NCBI RefSeq assembly: GCF_042434095.1
Contig: NZ_JBHLUE010000005.1
Span: 62,001-126,000, forward strand
Origin: KBS50 sp042434095
Lineage (GTDB): Bacteria > Actinomycetota > Actinomycetes > Mycobacteriales > Micromonosporaceae
DNA length: 64,000 nucleotides
Direction of reading: 5' to 3'
Of the stretch, positions 8,749 to 17,149 are shown one piece after another. Both the position numbers and the translations under genes were made by a program. Position 1 is the stretch's first letter. Each line of letters begins with the position of its first letter. The notes beneath the pieces are model-generated. The model searched no databases, was not told where the DNA came from, and was given only the letters and a program-made list of their open reading frames with translations.

Positions 8749-10032
8749 ATGGCTTACCCCGCCGCTCCAGCAACGCTTACCCGCGGCTGGCTGACCAAGG
8801 TCCCGGCGATCACCGCCACGTTCTGGGTCATCAAGGTGCTGTCGACCACCATCGGCGAAACCTTCGCCGACTACCTCTCCGTGAACGTGGGACTCGGGCC
8901 GGCCGTCACCGACGTGATGATGTTCGCGGTGCTCGCCGTCGCCCTGGTCATCCAGTTTCGGACGCGCCGGTACACCCCGTGGATCTACTGGCTGTGCGTG
9001 GTGCTCATCAGCATCGTCGGTACGCAGATCACCGACTTCTTCACCGACACCCTCGGGATCAGCCTCTACCTGAGCACCGCGGTCTTCTCGGTCGTGCTGG
9101 CCGTGGTCTTCGTGGTCTGGTACCGCCAGGAGCGGACGCTGGCGATCACCTCGATCGACACCCCGCGCCGCGAAGGCTTCTACTGGGCCGCGATCCTCGT
9201 CACCTTCGCGCTCGGCACCGCCGCCGGCGACCTGGCCACCGAGGCGCTCAACCTGGGGTTCCGCAACGGCACCCTGATCTTCGGCGGCCTCATCCTGCTC
9301 ACCTGGCTCGCCAACCGGGCCGGCGCCGGCCAGGTGCTGACCTTCTGGATCGCGTACGTGCTCACCCGGCCGCTCGGCGCGTCCCTGGGGGACCTGCTCA
9401 CTCAGTCGAAGGACTTCGGCGGTCTCGACCTGGGCGCAAGCAAAACGAGCCTGCTGTTCTTCGCGGTCATCCTCGTTCTGGTGGGGCGCGAGCAGGTGCT
9501 GGCCAACCGGCATGGGGTGGCCGCCAAGGGCGAGGGTCCGCTCGGCGGCCGCCGACCGGACTACGCCTGGGCGGCGGCCGGTGTCGCGGCGATCGCCATC
9601 ATCGGCCTGGGCCTGAGCAGCCTCGGCTCGAACCAGAGCGACGGGTCCACCGATACCGTCGCCGACCAGGGCGCCAACGCGGCCGGCCGGCCGGGCGCCG
9701 GCAATGGGGCAGCCGCGCCGGCGGGGAAGCAGCCGCATCCCACCACCCGTCTGGGTAACCTCGGTCGGTTCGCCACCATCGTCCGCGACGTGCAGGCATC
9801 GGTCGCCAGGAACGATCTGGCCGGTGGCAAAGCGCGCGTCAAGGACCTCGAGGTCAGCTGGGACGACGCCGAGGCCGGGCTCAAGCCCCGCGACCCCGGC
9901 AAATGGCACCAGCTCGACGGTGAGATCGACGATGTGCTGACCGCGCTGCGGGCCGGCAACCCGAGCCGGGCTGACTGCGCCCAGAGGCTGACGACGCTGA
10001 CCCAGACGCTCAACCGGTTCGACGGCGTCTGA
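8749..10032 (+). CDS. COG4705-family multi-pass membrane protein
   Basis: This is a 427-residue integral membrane protein. The first 250 residues hold about eight hydrophobic helices, including VTDVMMFAVLAVALVIQF, YWLCVVLISIVGTQITDFF and GLILLTWLANRAG. The repeated acidic patterns GETFADYLSV and GTAAGDLATE are typical of the uncharacterised membrane-anchored COG4705 family. The last 150 residues are a linker and a predicted soluble helical domain. The ATG at 8749 is preceded by GGAG with 5-base spacing. Function is unknown; a metal or small-ion transport role is often supposed but cannot be shown here. Confidence 0.82.
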   Translation: MAYPAAPATLTRGWLTKVPAITATFWVIKVLSTTIGETFADYLSVNVGLGPAVTDVMMFAVLAVALVIQFRTRRYTPWIYWLCVVLISIVGTQITDFFTDTLGISLYLSTAVFSVVLAVVFVVWYRQERTLAITSIDTPRREGFYWAAILVTFALGTAAGDLATEALNLGFRNGTLIFGGLILLTWLANRAGAGQVLTFWIAYVLTRPLGASLGDLLTQSKDFGGLDLGASKTSLLFFAVILVLVGREQVLANRHGVAAKGEGPLGGRRPDYAWAAAGVAAIAIIGLGLSSLGSNQSDGSTDTVADQGANAAGRPGAGNGAAAPAGKQPHPTTRLGNLGRFATIVRDVQASVARNDLAGGKARVKDLEVSWDDAEAGLKPRDPGKWHQLDGEIDDVLTALRAGNPSRADCAQRLTTLTQTLNRFDGV

Positions 10033-10048
10033 CCTGTCACCGTTGATA

Positions 10049-10083
10049 CCGGCCCATCCCGGGCATTCGTTCGGGATGGCCGG
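10049..10083. terminator. Bidirectional hairpin terminator
   Basis: CCGGcCCATCCCG at 10049-10061 pairs with CGGGATGGCCGG at 10072-10083, with one bulged base and a 10-base loop. It lies 16 bases after the stop of the COG4705 gene and downstream of the converging minus-strand uppP remnant, so it probably ends both transcripts. There is no clear T tract. Confidence 0.65.
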
Positions 10084-10204
10084 TTCCATTCGGCCGCAGG
10101 CCAGCACGCGGGTGGCTGGACCCGCGCGGCGTACCTGGTCGGGTCGGCGGGTGAGGCGGTTCATCCGGGCTGGTGTTGGCCGTGTACCGGCTGCGAGAGC
10201 AGCC

Positions 10205-10457
10205 GTGGTAGCCCGACGAGACAGGTCTTCGGCATAGCCGGTGAGCCAGAAGAAGATCAGCAGGGCCAGCGCGGTGGCGACGTGGAGACCGACGATGAAG
10301 GCCAGGTACGGCGACTCGGGCGTGGAGACGTTGAGGTCGCGGGCCCACCGGCACCGAGCAGGGCCGGCAGCAGCACGCGGTGGCCGAGGCTGGAGACGGG
10401 AGACAGCTCGGTGATGCTCTGCAGGACGCCGACGACGAGAGCTTCGGGGGTAGCCAA
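10205..10457 (-). pseudogene. uppP: Remnant of undecaprenyl-diphosphatase (uppP/bacA)
   Basis: The TTG-started frame begins MATPEALVVGVLQSITELSP and continues VSSLGHRVL, matching the UppP N-terminal motif with TE-PVSS-GH, a family active-site region. After about 40 residues the reading frame shifts to one giving ESPYLAFIVGLHVATALALL and a FFW motif, the start of the second membrane segment. The rest of the roughly 270-residue enzyme is missing. The start lies 12 bases after the beta-propeller gene, so uppP was the third gene of the deacetylase operon. Intact UppP recycles undecaprenyl pyrophosphate at the membrane; this copy cannot. Confidence 0.8.
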
Positions 10458-10469
10458 GTGCGTAGCGGG

Positions 10470-11693
10470 TCAGCGCATGATGCCGGTGTGGCCGAGGGAG
10501 TAGCGGCCCGGTTGTGGCCAGATCAGCAGGCCGTGCGGCTCCGCGCCGACCTTGATCTTGCGGATCAGGTGTCCGTTCCGGGTGTCGATGGCGTAGACGA
10601 CGCCGTCGTAGCGGCCGGACATCCACATCACCGTGCCGTCGGCGGACAGGCCTCCCATGTCCGGGCTCCCGCCGCCGGGCAGTTGCCACTTGGCCACCAG
10701 CTTCCCGGTGGCGAACTCCAGCAGGGAGATCGAACCCTCGCCGCGGTTGGTGATGTAGAGGAAGCGCGAGTCGCGGCTCACATAGAGGCCGTGTGCGCCG
10801 GCTCCGGTGGGCAGGAACCGGGGCTTGGTGAAGGCGTCACCATTGAGGATCCAGACTCCGGAGCTCGACATGTCGGCGACGTACCAGGTCTTACCGTCGG
10901 GGGAGATCTTCACATCCTGCGGCATCGGGTGCTCGCCGCTCAGGTGCAGTTGCCCGATCACCTTCTCCCGCTCGGTGTCGACCTTGAGCAGATCACCGGA
11001 GTACTCGCAGCTGGCGATGAAGTAGCGACCGTCGGGGGAGAAATCGACATGGTTGACCCCCTGGCAGCTGACCGGGACGGTCCGGTGCACCGCGAAGGTG
11101 TGCGGGTCGCGGAAGACGATCTGGTGTTTCGCCTCGGCCATCACGATTGCCCATTTGCCGTCGGGGGTGAAGTAGAGGTTGTAGGGGTCCTCGACCGGTA
11201 CGGGCTTGCCGAACCGGCCGGTGGCGGCGTCGATCGGCGTCAGGGCGTTGCCCCGGTCACTGTTCACCCAGAAGGTGCGCAGGTCCCAGGACGGCACGAC
11301 GTGCTCCGGGCTGACCGGCACGGGCACGATCTGGATCACCCGGTAGGACCCAGGATCGATCACCGACACGCTCGCACCCTGATTGTTGGGCACGTAGACC
11401 CGCTGCGGGTCGTGGGAGACGGCCGACGCCAGCAGGTTCGGGCGGTCCGCCGCGTACAGGTCGCGGGGGTCCAGCGGCGGCGGCATACCGGGCAGCGGAC
11501 CCTCCGGGCCGGTGCTCGCGGACGGCCAGGCGCTCGGCGTACCCGTCATTGGCGCCATGGTCCGCATGAGGCTGTCGTCACCCGGCTGCTCGGCCGGGGC
11601 GGGGTGGGTGCTGGTGCAGGCGGCGCCGACGGAGACCGAAACCGCGGCCAGGCCGGCGGCCAGCCCGCGGCGCCATGCGGTGCCGAGGATCAC
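10470..11693 (-). CDS. Beta-propeller (YncE/YVTN-type) lipoprotein
   Basis: This encodes a 407-residue lipoprotein. The signal peptide ends in a lipobox around SVGAAC (Cys about 28). A Pro/Ser linker is followed by repeated propeller blades with motifs such as YVPNNQGASVSVIDPGSYRV, FSPDGRYFIASC and ISPDGKTWYVAD. Such propellers act as extracytoplasmic binding or scaffold domains. The GTG at 11693 overlaps the stop of the upstream deacetylase gene as GTGA, indicating translational coupling. The pairing with a NodB-like protein and an uppP remnant suggests a cell-envelope polysaccharide role. Confidence 0.85.
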   Translation of the reverse strand: MILGTAWRRGLAAGLAAVSVSVGAACTSTHPAPAEQPGDDSLMRTMAPMTGTPSAWPSASTGPEGPLPGMPPPLDPRDLYAADRPNLLASAVSHDPQRVYVPNNQGASVSVIDPGSYRVIQIVPVPVSPEHVVPSWDLRTFWVNSDRGNALTPIDAATGRFGKPVPVEDPYNLYFTPDGKWAIVMAEAKHQIVFRDPHTFAVHRTVPVSCQGVNHVDFSPDGRYFIASCEYSGDLLKVDTEREKVIGQLHLSGEHPMPQDVKISPDGKTWYVADMSSSGVWILNGDAFTKPRFLPTGAGAHGLYVSRDSRFLYITNRGEGSISLLEFATGKLVAKWQLPGGGSPDMGGLSADGTVMWMSGRYDGVVYAIDTRNGHLIRKIKVGAEPHGLLIWPQPGRYSLGHTGIMR

Positions 11694-12463
11694 GCCGTCA
11701 GCTCTTTCATGGTCACCGGCCGCAGGCGCCGCTGTCGCAACCCGTCCAGGATCGGACCGATCGCCGCCAGCGTGCCCGGATGGCCGAAGTGCAGGCTGAC
11801 GATCGAACCGGCCCGGGTGTCGCGCAGCACGGAGCGGGTGACCGCCGCGTGCCCGGGGTCGGTGTAGTCCAACGAGTCGACATCGTAGGAGACACAGGTG
11901 GGGTAGCCGACGCGGGCGGCCTGGGCGTGGATCATCGCGGTGGCGTGCCGGGTCTGGGACGGCCGGAACCACTGGCCGACCGACCCGGTCAGCCGGCGCA
12001 ACCGTTGGGCGCAATCGTTGATCTCCCGGAACGCCGCGGAGGGGTCCATCCCGGCGATGTTGCGGTGGTTCTCGGTGTGGTTTCCCAACTCGTGCCCGCC
12101 GTCGAGGATACGGCGCGCCATCGCCGCTTGGTCCGCCAGCCAACTTCCGACGGCGAACACGGTCACCGTGGCGCCCCCGCGTTCGAGTTCGGCGAGCAGT
12201 TGGCGAGCCAGCGCCGGATCGCCCTGACCGTGGAAGGTGAGAGCCACGTTCGGTCGGTCGCGGGGGCCGTTGGCGATCTCGACCGGCCAGTCACGCTGGC
12301 TGGCGATGGCGCTGGGAACGCCGGCCGGTGGGCTGGGCGCCGCGGCTTGGCCGGTGGGGGCTACCGCCGTGCCGGGAGAGGTACGGGGTGAGTCACAGCT
12401 GGCGGTCAGCCCGAGGGCCACCGCCGCGGCGGCGCGCAGGGCGTTCCGGCGATCCAGGTGCAT
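11690..12463 (-). CDS. Polysaccharide deacetylase (NodB) family lipoprotein with altered motif 1
   Basis: This is a 257-residue exported lipoprotein; residues 1-23 form an Arg-containing signal with lipobox LTASC. A NodB homology domain follows. The metal-binding motif 2 is intact (GNHTENH). Motif 3 is FRPSQTRH. Motif 1, normally TFDDG, here reads TFHGQGD, so the catalytic-base Asp and metal Asp positions are changed. The enzyme may be inactive on acetylated glycans or use another mechanism. It is cotranscribed with the propeller lipoprotein (4-base overlap). A sensor kinase gene ends 56 bases upstream on the same strand. Confidence 0.82.
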   Translation of the reverse strand: MHLDRRNALRAAAAVALGLTASCDSPRTSPGTAVAPTGQAAAPSPPAGVPSAIASQRDWPVEIANGPRDRPNVALTFHGQGDPALARQLLAELERGGATVTVFAVGSWLADQAAMARRILDGGHELGNHTENHRNIAGMDPSAAFREINDCAQRLRRLTGSVGQWFRPSQTRHATAMIHAQAARVGYPTCVSYDVDSLDYTDPGHAAVTRSVLRDTRAGSIVSLHFGHPGTLAAIGPILDGLRQRRLRPVTMKELTA

Positions 12464-12519
12464 GCGGCCAGCCTAGGAGCTTGGGCAGCGGTCCGCCCGG
12501 GGGCCGATTCAGCCTTTCT

Positions 12520-14004
12520 TCAGGGTGAGCTGGCCGGCCGCGGCACCCGGTCGCTTGACGTGGACGCCGCCGACGGTGGTGGTGGATTTGCCCGGCACGG
12601 CCGATTCTGCGCACCGGCGGGGTGCGCGGGCGGTGGGGCAGTGGTGGGCAGGGGCAGCCGTATTCGCAGGGTGGCGCCGTCGGTGAGGTCGTCGACGGTG
12701 AGGGTGCCGCCGTGTGCGGCGATGATGTCCCGGGCGATAGGTAGTCCGAGGCCCGTGCCGCCGTCGCGGCGGGAGCGGCTGTCGTCCAGACGGACGAAGC
12801 GGTCGAAGATCCGTTCCCGGTCGGCTGCCGCGATGGGTGGTCCGTCATTGCCGACGGCCAACTCCGCGGTGTCGCCGCTGCTGCGCACGGCCAGCGACAT
12901 CGTCGTGGTGGCGTGCCGGGCGGCGTTGTCGACGAGGTTACGAAGGACCCGCTGGAGAGCCTCGGTGTCGCCGGTCACCCGTACCGGATCAATGCTGGCG
13001 TGGATGGTCAGGTGGGGGTGTTCGACGGTGATCCGTTCGCGCTCGGCGTAGGCGAGGTCATCCAGATCGACGTCGTCATGCCGGATCCGTAGCCGGTGGT
13101 CGTCGATGCGGGCCAGTAGGAGCAGATCCTCGACGAGCCGGGCTATTCGGTCACCTTCCCGGCGGATCCGGGCCACCGAGCGGGCCTGGACCTCCGGCAG
13201 TTCGGCGGCGTCGAGCAGGTCGGCACTGGCTTGCACGGTGGCCAGCGGGCTGCGCAGTTCGTGGCTGGCGTCGGCGACGAAGCGTCGTTGGGCGGTCGCC
13301 GCGGACTCGATGCGGTCGAGCATCGTGTTCATGGTCGAGGCGAGCGCCGCGATCTCGTCGTCGGCGGCGGGTACGGGCAGGCGGGTGTCGAGGTTCTTCG
13401 AGGTGATGGAGGCGGCTCTGCGCCGCATTGCCTCGACTGGTCGCAGGGTGCGACCGACCAGCCGAAACGTGGCGGTGCCCACCAGCAGAGCCATCATGGG
13501 CAGGCCGAGCAGCAGGGCGATGAGAATTGCTTCAGTGCTGTCGTCGACGCTTTCCAGGGATTCGGCGACCAGCACGGTCCGGGTGCCGGTGGGGGTGTTC
13601 ACGGCGGTGGCGACAATCCGGAACGGTTCGTCGTGGGCGAACGGCAGCCGCCGTACCTCTTGGCTGTGCTGGCCCCGGCGTGGCCGCAGCGCCGAAATCG
13701 GTTCCCGGCCGGCATCGGGCTCGGATGTGACGGCGACGGAGTCCGATGCGTCGATGACCTGCACGATCGCCCGTTCGCGTACCGAGGGTCGCAGGAATGT
13801 GGTCAGGTCGGAGCCGTTCTCGACTGCCGCGGCGACCTGGCCGAGCTTGTCGGTGGCGGCGTTGTTGATGTTGTCTGCCAGGATCGCACGCGCGGTGGTC
13901 AGCAGCACCGCGCCGGCGAGCAGGGTCGCGGCGGCTACGACGACGACAGCGGCCAGCGCGGACCGTAGGCGGACCCCCATCCGGCGGCGCAGCGTAGCGA
14001 ACAT
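12520..14004 (-). CDS. Sensor histidine kinase
   Basis: This encodes a 494-residue membrane kinase. A transmembrane helix at about 13-38 is followed by an extracytoplasmic region to about 155 and a second helix around ILIALLLGLPMMALLVG. A HAMP linker, a HisKA domain with phospho-acceptor FVADASHELRSP near 250, and a HATPase domain with DNAARH (N box), DRIFDRF-type F box and GGTGLGLPIA (G box) complete it. It is divergent from its cognate OmpR-type regulator at 14099. The start is ATG 14004 or the in-frame GTG 14013. The signal is unknown. Confidence 0.9.
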   Translation of the reverse strand: MFATLRRRMGVRLRSALAAVVVVAAATLLAGAVLLTTARAILADNINNAATDKLGQVAAAVENGSDLTTFLRPSVRERAIVQVIDASDSVAVTSEPDAGREPISALRPRRGQHSQEVRRLPFAHDEPFRIVATAVNTPTGTRTVLVAESLESVDDSTEAILIALLLGLPMMALLVGTATFRLVGRTLRPVEAMRRRAASITSKNLDTRLPVPAADDEIAALASTMNTMLDRIESAATAQRRFVADASHELRSPLATVQASADLLDAAELPEVQARSVARIRREGDRIARLVEDLLLLARIDDHRLRIRHDDVDLDDLAYAERERITVEHPHLTIHASIDPVRVTGDTEALQRVLRNLVDNAARHATTTMSLAVRSSGDTAELAVGNDGPPIAAADRERIFDRFVRLDDSRSRRDGGTGLGLPIARDIIAAHGGTLTVDDLTDGATLRIRLPLPTTAPPPAHPAGAQNRPCRANPPPPSAASTSSDRVPRPASSP

Positions 14005-14046
14005 GGGCGCCACGGTATCCGGCGGCCGACCAGGTCCGTTGCGGTC

Positions 14047-14062
14047 TTCAGCGAACGTTCAG
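14047..14062. promoter_or_regulatory. Candidate response-regulator direct repeat
   Basis: TTCAG occurs at 14047-14051 and again at 14058-14062, 11 bases apart, within TTCAGCGAACGTTCAG. Direct repeats with about one helical turn spacing are the usual binding pattern of OmpR/PhoB regulators. The site lies in the 94-base gap between the divergent kinase and regulator genes. Confidence 0.4.
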
Positions 14063-14098
14063 GCTGGCCGGGCAAGCTGGCGCAGAAGGGGGACCGCC

Positions 14099-14785
14099 AT
14101 GCGCCTGCTCGTCGTCGAGGACGAGGTGAACCTCGCCGAAACGATCCGCGACGGCCTGGTCGCCGCGGGGTTCGCCGTGGACGTGGTACATGACGGGGCG
14201 AACGGGCTGTGGTGCGCGACGGAACGGCCGCACGGCGCGTACGACGCGATCATCCTGGACATCATGCTTCCCCGGTTGAGTGGATACGAGGTGTGCCGGC
14301 GGTTGCGCAGTGGCGGGGTGTGGACGCCGATCCTGATGTTGACCGCCAAGGACGGCGAGTACGACCAGGCCGACGCGCTCGACCTCGGAGCCGACGACTA
14401 CCTGATCAAACCGTTCTCGTTCGTGGTGCTCATCGCGAGGCTGCGTGCCCTGGTGCGTCGGGGTGCTCCCGAGCGTCCAGCCGTGCTCACGGCAGGGGAT
14501 CTGGCCCTCGACCCGGCGGAACGGCGGGTCAGCCGCGGCACGACGACCGTGCCGGTCACCCCCCGCGAGTTCGCCATGCTGGAGTTCCTGATGCGCCACC
14601 GCGGCCAGGCCATGAGCAAGACCTCCATCATCGAGAACGTATGGGACGCCCATTTCGACGGCGATCCCAACATCGTCGAGGTGTACGTCGGATATCTGCG
14701 GAAAAAGATCGATCATCCGTTCGGGCGGACGGCCATCGAGACCATCCGGGGTGCCGGCTACCGCATCGCTGCGGATGGCGGCTGA
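14099..14785 (+). CDS. OmpR/PhoB-family response regulator
   Basis: This is a 228-residue DNA-binding regulator. The receiver domain has the acidic pair at VVEDE, the phospho-Asp in IILDIMLPR (about 51), Thr in LMLTAKD and Lys in IKPF. The C-terminal winged helix ends IETIRGAGYRI. It pairs with the divergent kinase at 12520-14004. AAGGGGGA before the ATG at 14099 is a good ribosome binding site. Likely targets are its own intergenic region and the adjoining deacetylase operon; that is inference. Confidence 0.93.
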   Translation: MRLLVVEDEVNLAETIRDGLVAAGFAVDVVHDGANGLWCATERPHGAYDAIILDIMLPRLSGYEVCRRLRSGGVWTPILMLTAKDGEYDQADALDLGADDYLIKPFSFVVLIARLRALVRRGAPERPAVLTAGDLALDPAERRVSRGTTTVPVTPREFAMLEFLMRHRGQAMSKTSIIENVWDAHFDGDPNIVEVYVGYLRKKIDHPFGRTAIETIRGAGYRIAADGG

Positions 14786-14819
14786 TAGTCACGGGTCCGG
14801 CTGTCCACCCGGCTGGCTG

Positions 14820-14981
14820 TCACCGCCACCCCGGCGAGGAAAACGGCGGCCGCGGACACCTCGTCGCCGACAGCACGGTGGCTAACCCGCGATCCAGGGC
14901 CGCGTCGCCGGATCCCTCTGCGCGGTCGATCAGTTCGGCCGGCGTGCCTTCGAACGCGACCCGGCCGGCGTGCATCAGCGC
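14820..14981 (-). pseudogene. C-terminal remnant of an ABC transporter ATPase
   Basis: The minus-strand frame reads ALMHAGRVAFEGTPAELIDR, the typical end of an ABC-type ATP-binding subunit (GRV-F-GTP-EL). No Walker A, signature or Walker B region precedes it; upstream the sequence is occupied by the sensor kinase end. It is a short leftover of a deleted transporter gene. Confidence 0.55.
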
Positions 14982-14982
14982 G

Positions 14983-16356
14983 TTAGTCCGCGCCCGGGCT
15001 GGTGGTGGGCAGCCGGAGCGTGAAGATGTTGCCGCCGCCGTGGCGCGCCCGCACCGTCGCCGTCCCGCCGTGGCCGGCCGCGGTCTGGGCAACGATGGCC
15101 AGTCCGAGGCCCGACCCGGGTACGCTGCGCGAGGTTTCGAGTCGGTGGAACCGGCCGAAGATCCGTTCGCGTTCCTCCGGTGGCACGGTCGGCGCCCGGT
15201 CCGCCACGGATATCTCGGCGGCGCCGTCGGCACCGAGCCGCACCGCCACCTCGACCACCTGGTCCGGCGGCCCGAATTTGACCGCGTTGTCGAGCAGGTT
15301 GACCACCGCCCGCTCCAGCGCGGCGGCCTGTCCGACCAGGGGCAGCGGCCGGGCCGAGAGGGAGAATTCCGCGTACGGGGTGCGGGCCCGGGCCCGGTCG
15401 ATGGCGCCGGTGGTCACCTCGGCCAGGTCGAGGGGCGCCGCCGGCTCGTCCACTCCCGCCGAGCGGGCGAGCGCCACCAGGTCACCCACCAGCTCGGACA
15501 GCTCGACGGTCTGCCGGTCCAGGTCCCGCAGCAGCGCCGCGCGGTCCCGGCCGGCGAGTCGCTCACCGGCGTGGATCAACAGTTCCACGTTCGTCCGGAC
15601 ACTGGCCATCGGCGTACGCAGCTCGTGTGCCGCATTCTCGATCAGCTCCTGCTGGGACTGCCGGGACCGCCCCAGCGCGGTGAGCATCCGGTTGAACGCC
15701 TGGCCCAGCCGAGCGACCTCGTCGTCGCCGTCGACCGGGATCGGATGGGCCAGGTCCTGGGTGTCGGCGATCCGGGTGGCCGCGCCGGTGAGCCGGTGCA
15801 CCGGGGCGAGGCCGGTGGTGGCCGTCAGCCGTCCGGCCAGTCCGGCCAGCATTGCCGCGCCCAGCACCAGGGCCACCATCAACGCCCCGACCTGTCGCAG
15901 CGTGGCATCCGCACCTGCCAGCGAGCGGGCGAGTTGGATCGTTGCGCCGTCCGCGCCCCGGACCACGAGCACGCGGAACCGGCCCTGCGGACTGCTCAGC
16001 GTGTAGCGGGCGGACGACACGCTCCCTTCGGCCACCGCCTGCTCGCGCGCACCGAACGGTAGCGGCGTGCTGTCCGGCGGTCCGGCGAACGTTCGGCCGT
16101 CGGGCAGCCGCCCCTGGATGCGCACGATGTCCGGGCCGTCCAGCGGATTGGCGGGAATGCCGGGAATGGTGGCCGGGTCGATGCTGCCCGCCGGGCCCCG
16201 GGACAGGGCGGTCAGTTCCTGGTCGGCCTGGCGTAGCAGGGTGTTCGACAGGGCCGCGAAGGCCAGCGCGCAGACCAGGAGCGCGGTCGCGGTCACCGCT
16301 GCGGCGGTGAGCAGGGTCAGCCGGGTCCGCAGCGACCGGCGTCGTCGCCGGGTCAC
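14983..16356 (-). CDS. Sensor histidine kinase
   Basis: This is a 457-residue membrane kinase with two membrane helices (about 12-35 and about 165-185) around an extracytoplasmic domain. HAMP, a HisKA domain with LIENAAHELRTP, and HATPase motifs follow: NLLDNAVKFG, then GSGLGLAIV. The GTG at 16356 overlaps the stop of the regulator gene as GTGA, so the two are translationally coupled. The regulator-kinase pair is divergent from the glycosyltransferase operon at 17150, which may be its target. Confidence 0.9.
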   Translation of the reverse strand: MTRRRRRSLRTRLTLLTAAAVTATALLVCALAFAALSNTLLRQADQELTALSRGPAGSIDPATIPGIPANPLDGPDIVRIQGRLPDGRTFAGPPDSTPLPFGAREQAVAEGSVSSARYTLSSPQGRFRVLVVRGADGATIQLARSLAGADATLRQVGALMVALVLGAAMLAGLAGRLTATTGLAPVHRLTGAATRIADTQDLAHPIPVDGDDEVARLGQAFNRMLTALGRSRQSQQELIENAAHELRTPMASVRTNVELLIHAGERLAGRDRAALLRDLDRQTVELSELVGDLVALARSAGVDEPAAPLDLAEVTTGAIDRARARTPYAEFSLSARPLPLVGQAAALERAVVNLLDNAVKFGPPDQVVEVAVRLGADGAAEISVADRAPTVPPEERERIFGRFHRLETSRSVPGSGLGLAIVAQTAAGHGGTATVRARHGGGNIFTLRLPTTSPGAD

Positions 16357-17057
16357 CGCTGTTCGCGCAGCACGAAGCCGACACCCCAGACGGTGTGCAC
16401 GAGCCGGGGCGCCCCGGCGGCCTCCAGCTTGCGTCGCAGGTAGCCGATGTACACGTCGAGGCTGTTGGAGCTGCGGTCCAGGTCGTAACCCCAGACGTGC
16501 TCGAACAACTGTTGCCGGGTGAGCACCTGTCCGGCGTGGTCGATCAGGGTCTGCAGCAGGCTGAACTCGGTGCGCGTCAGCTCGACGAGGGTGGTGTCCC
16601 AGACCACCTGCCGGGAGCGGCGGTCCACCCGCAGGGCACCGAGGGTGGCCACGTCCGGCTGCCCCCGGGAAGCGGCGGTGCGGCGTAGCAGTGCCCGTAC
16701 CCGGGCGAGCAGTTCCTGCAGCGCGAACGGCTTGGCCAGGTAGTCGTCGGCGCCGGCGTCCAGGCCGGCGACCCGGTCGCCGACGGCGTCGCGGGCGGTG
16801 AGCATCAGCATCGGGGTCCGGTTGCCCGCCGCGCGCAGCCGTCGGCTGGCCTCCAGCCCGTTCATCCGAGGCATCATCACGTCCAGCACCAGCAGGTCCG
16901 GGGCGTCGCTGGTCACCCGGGACAGCGCCTCGACGCCGTCGCGGGCCAACTCGACGGCGTACCCCTCGAACCGCAGCGCCCGCTCCAGCGAGTCGCGTAC
17001 GGCCTGGTCGTCGTCGGCCACGAGGACCCGGTAACGGGACGTCACGGGCTCCACCAT
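16353..17057 (-). CDS. OmpR/MprA-like response regulator
   Basis: This is a 234-residue regulator with a receiver domain (VADDD, phospho-Asp in LLVLDVMMPR, LMLTARD, AKPF) and a winged-helix output domain with VWGYDLDRSSNSLDVYIGYL, which strongly resembles MprA/TcrA-type actinobacterial regulators. The ATG at 17057 is preferred; a longer frame starts at 17087. It is the first gene of the coupled regulator-kinase operon. Confidence 0.92.
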   Translation of the reverse strand: MVEPVTSRYRVLVADDDQAVRDSLERALRFEGYAVELARDGVEALSRVTSDAPDLLVLDVMMPRMNGLEASRRLRAAGNRTPMLMLTARDAVGDRVAGLDAGADDYLAKPFALQELLARVRALLRRTAASRGQPDVATLGALRVDRRSRQVVWDTTLVELTRTEFSLLQTLIDHAGQVLTRQQLFEHVWGYDLDRSSNSLDVYIGYLRRKLEAAGAPRLVHTVWGVGFVLREQR

Positions 17058-17149
17058 AGGAACAGCCCCGGGGGTGACGGCCAGCATTCTTAGACAATTC
17101 TTACTCCGGCCTGGGAGGTCTCTCAGAACCCGGCCCGAGGCTTGGCCGC

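Noticed and set aside
8611..10689. 692-codon minus-strand frame opposite the COG4705 gene
   Set aside because: Mostly shadow. Only the stretch around 10205-10330 is real, and it belongs to the uppP remnant.
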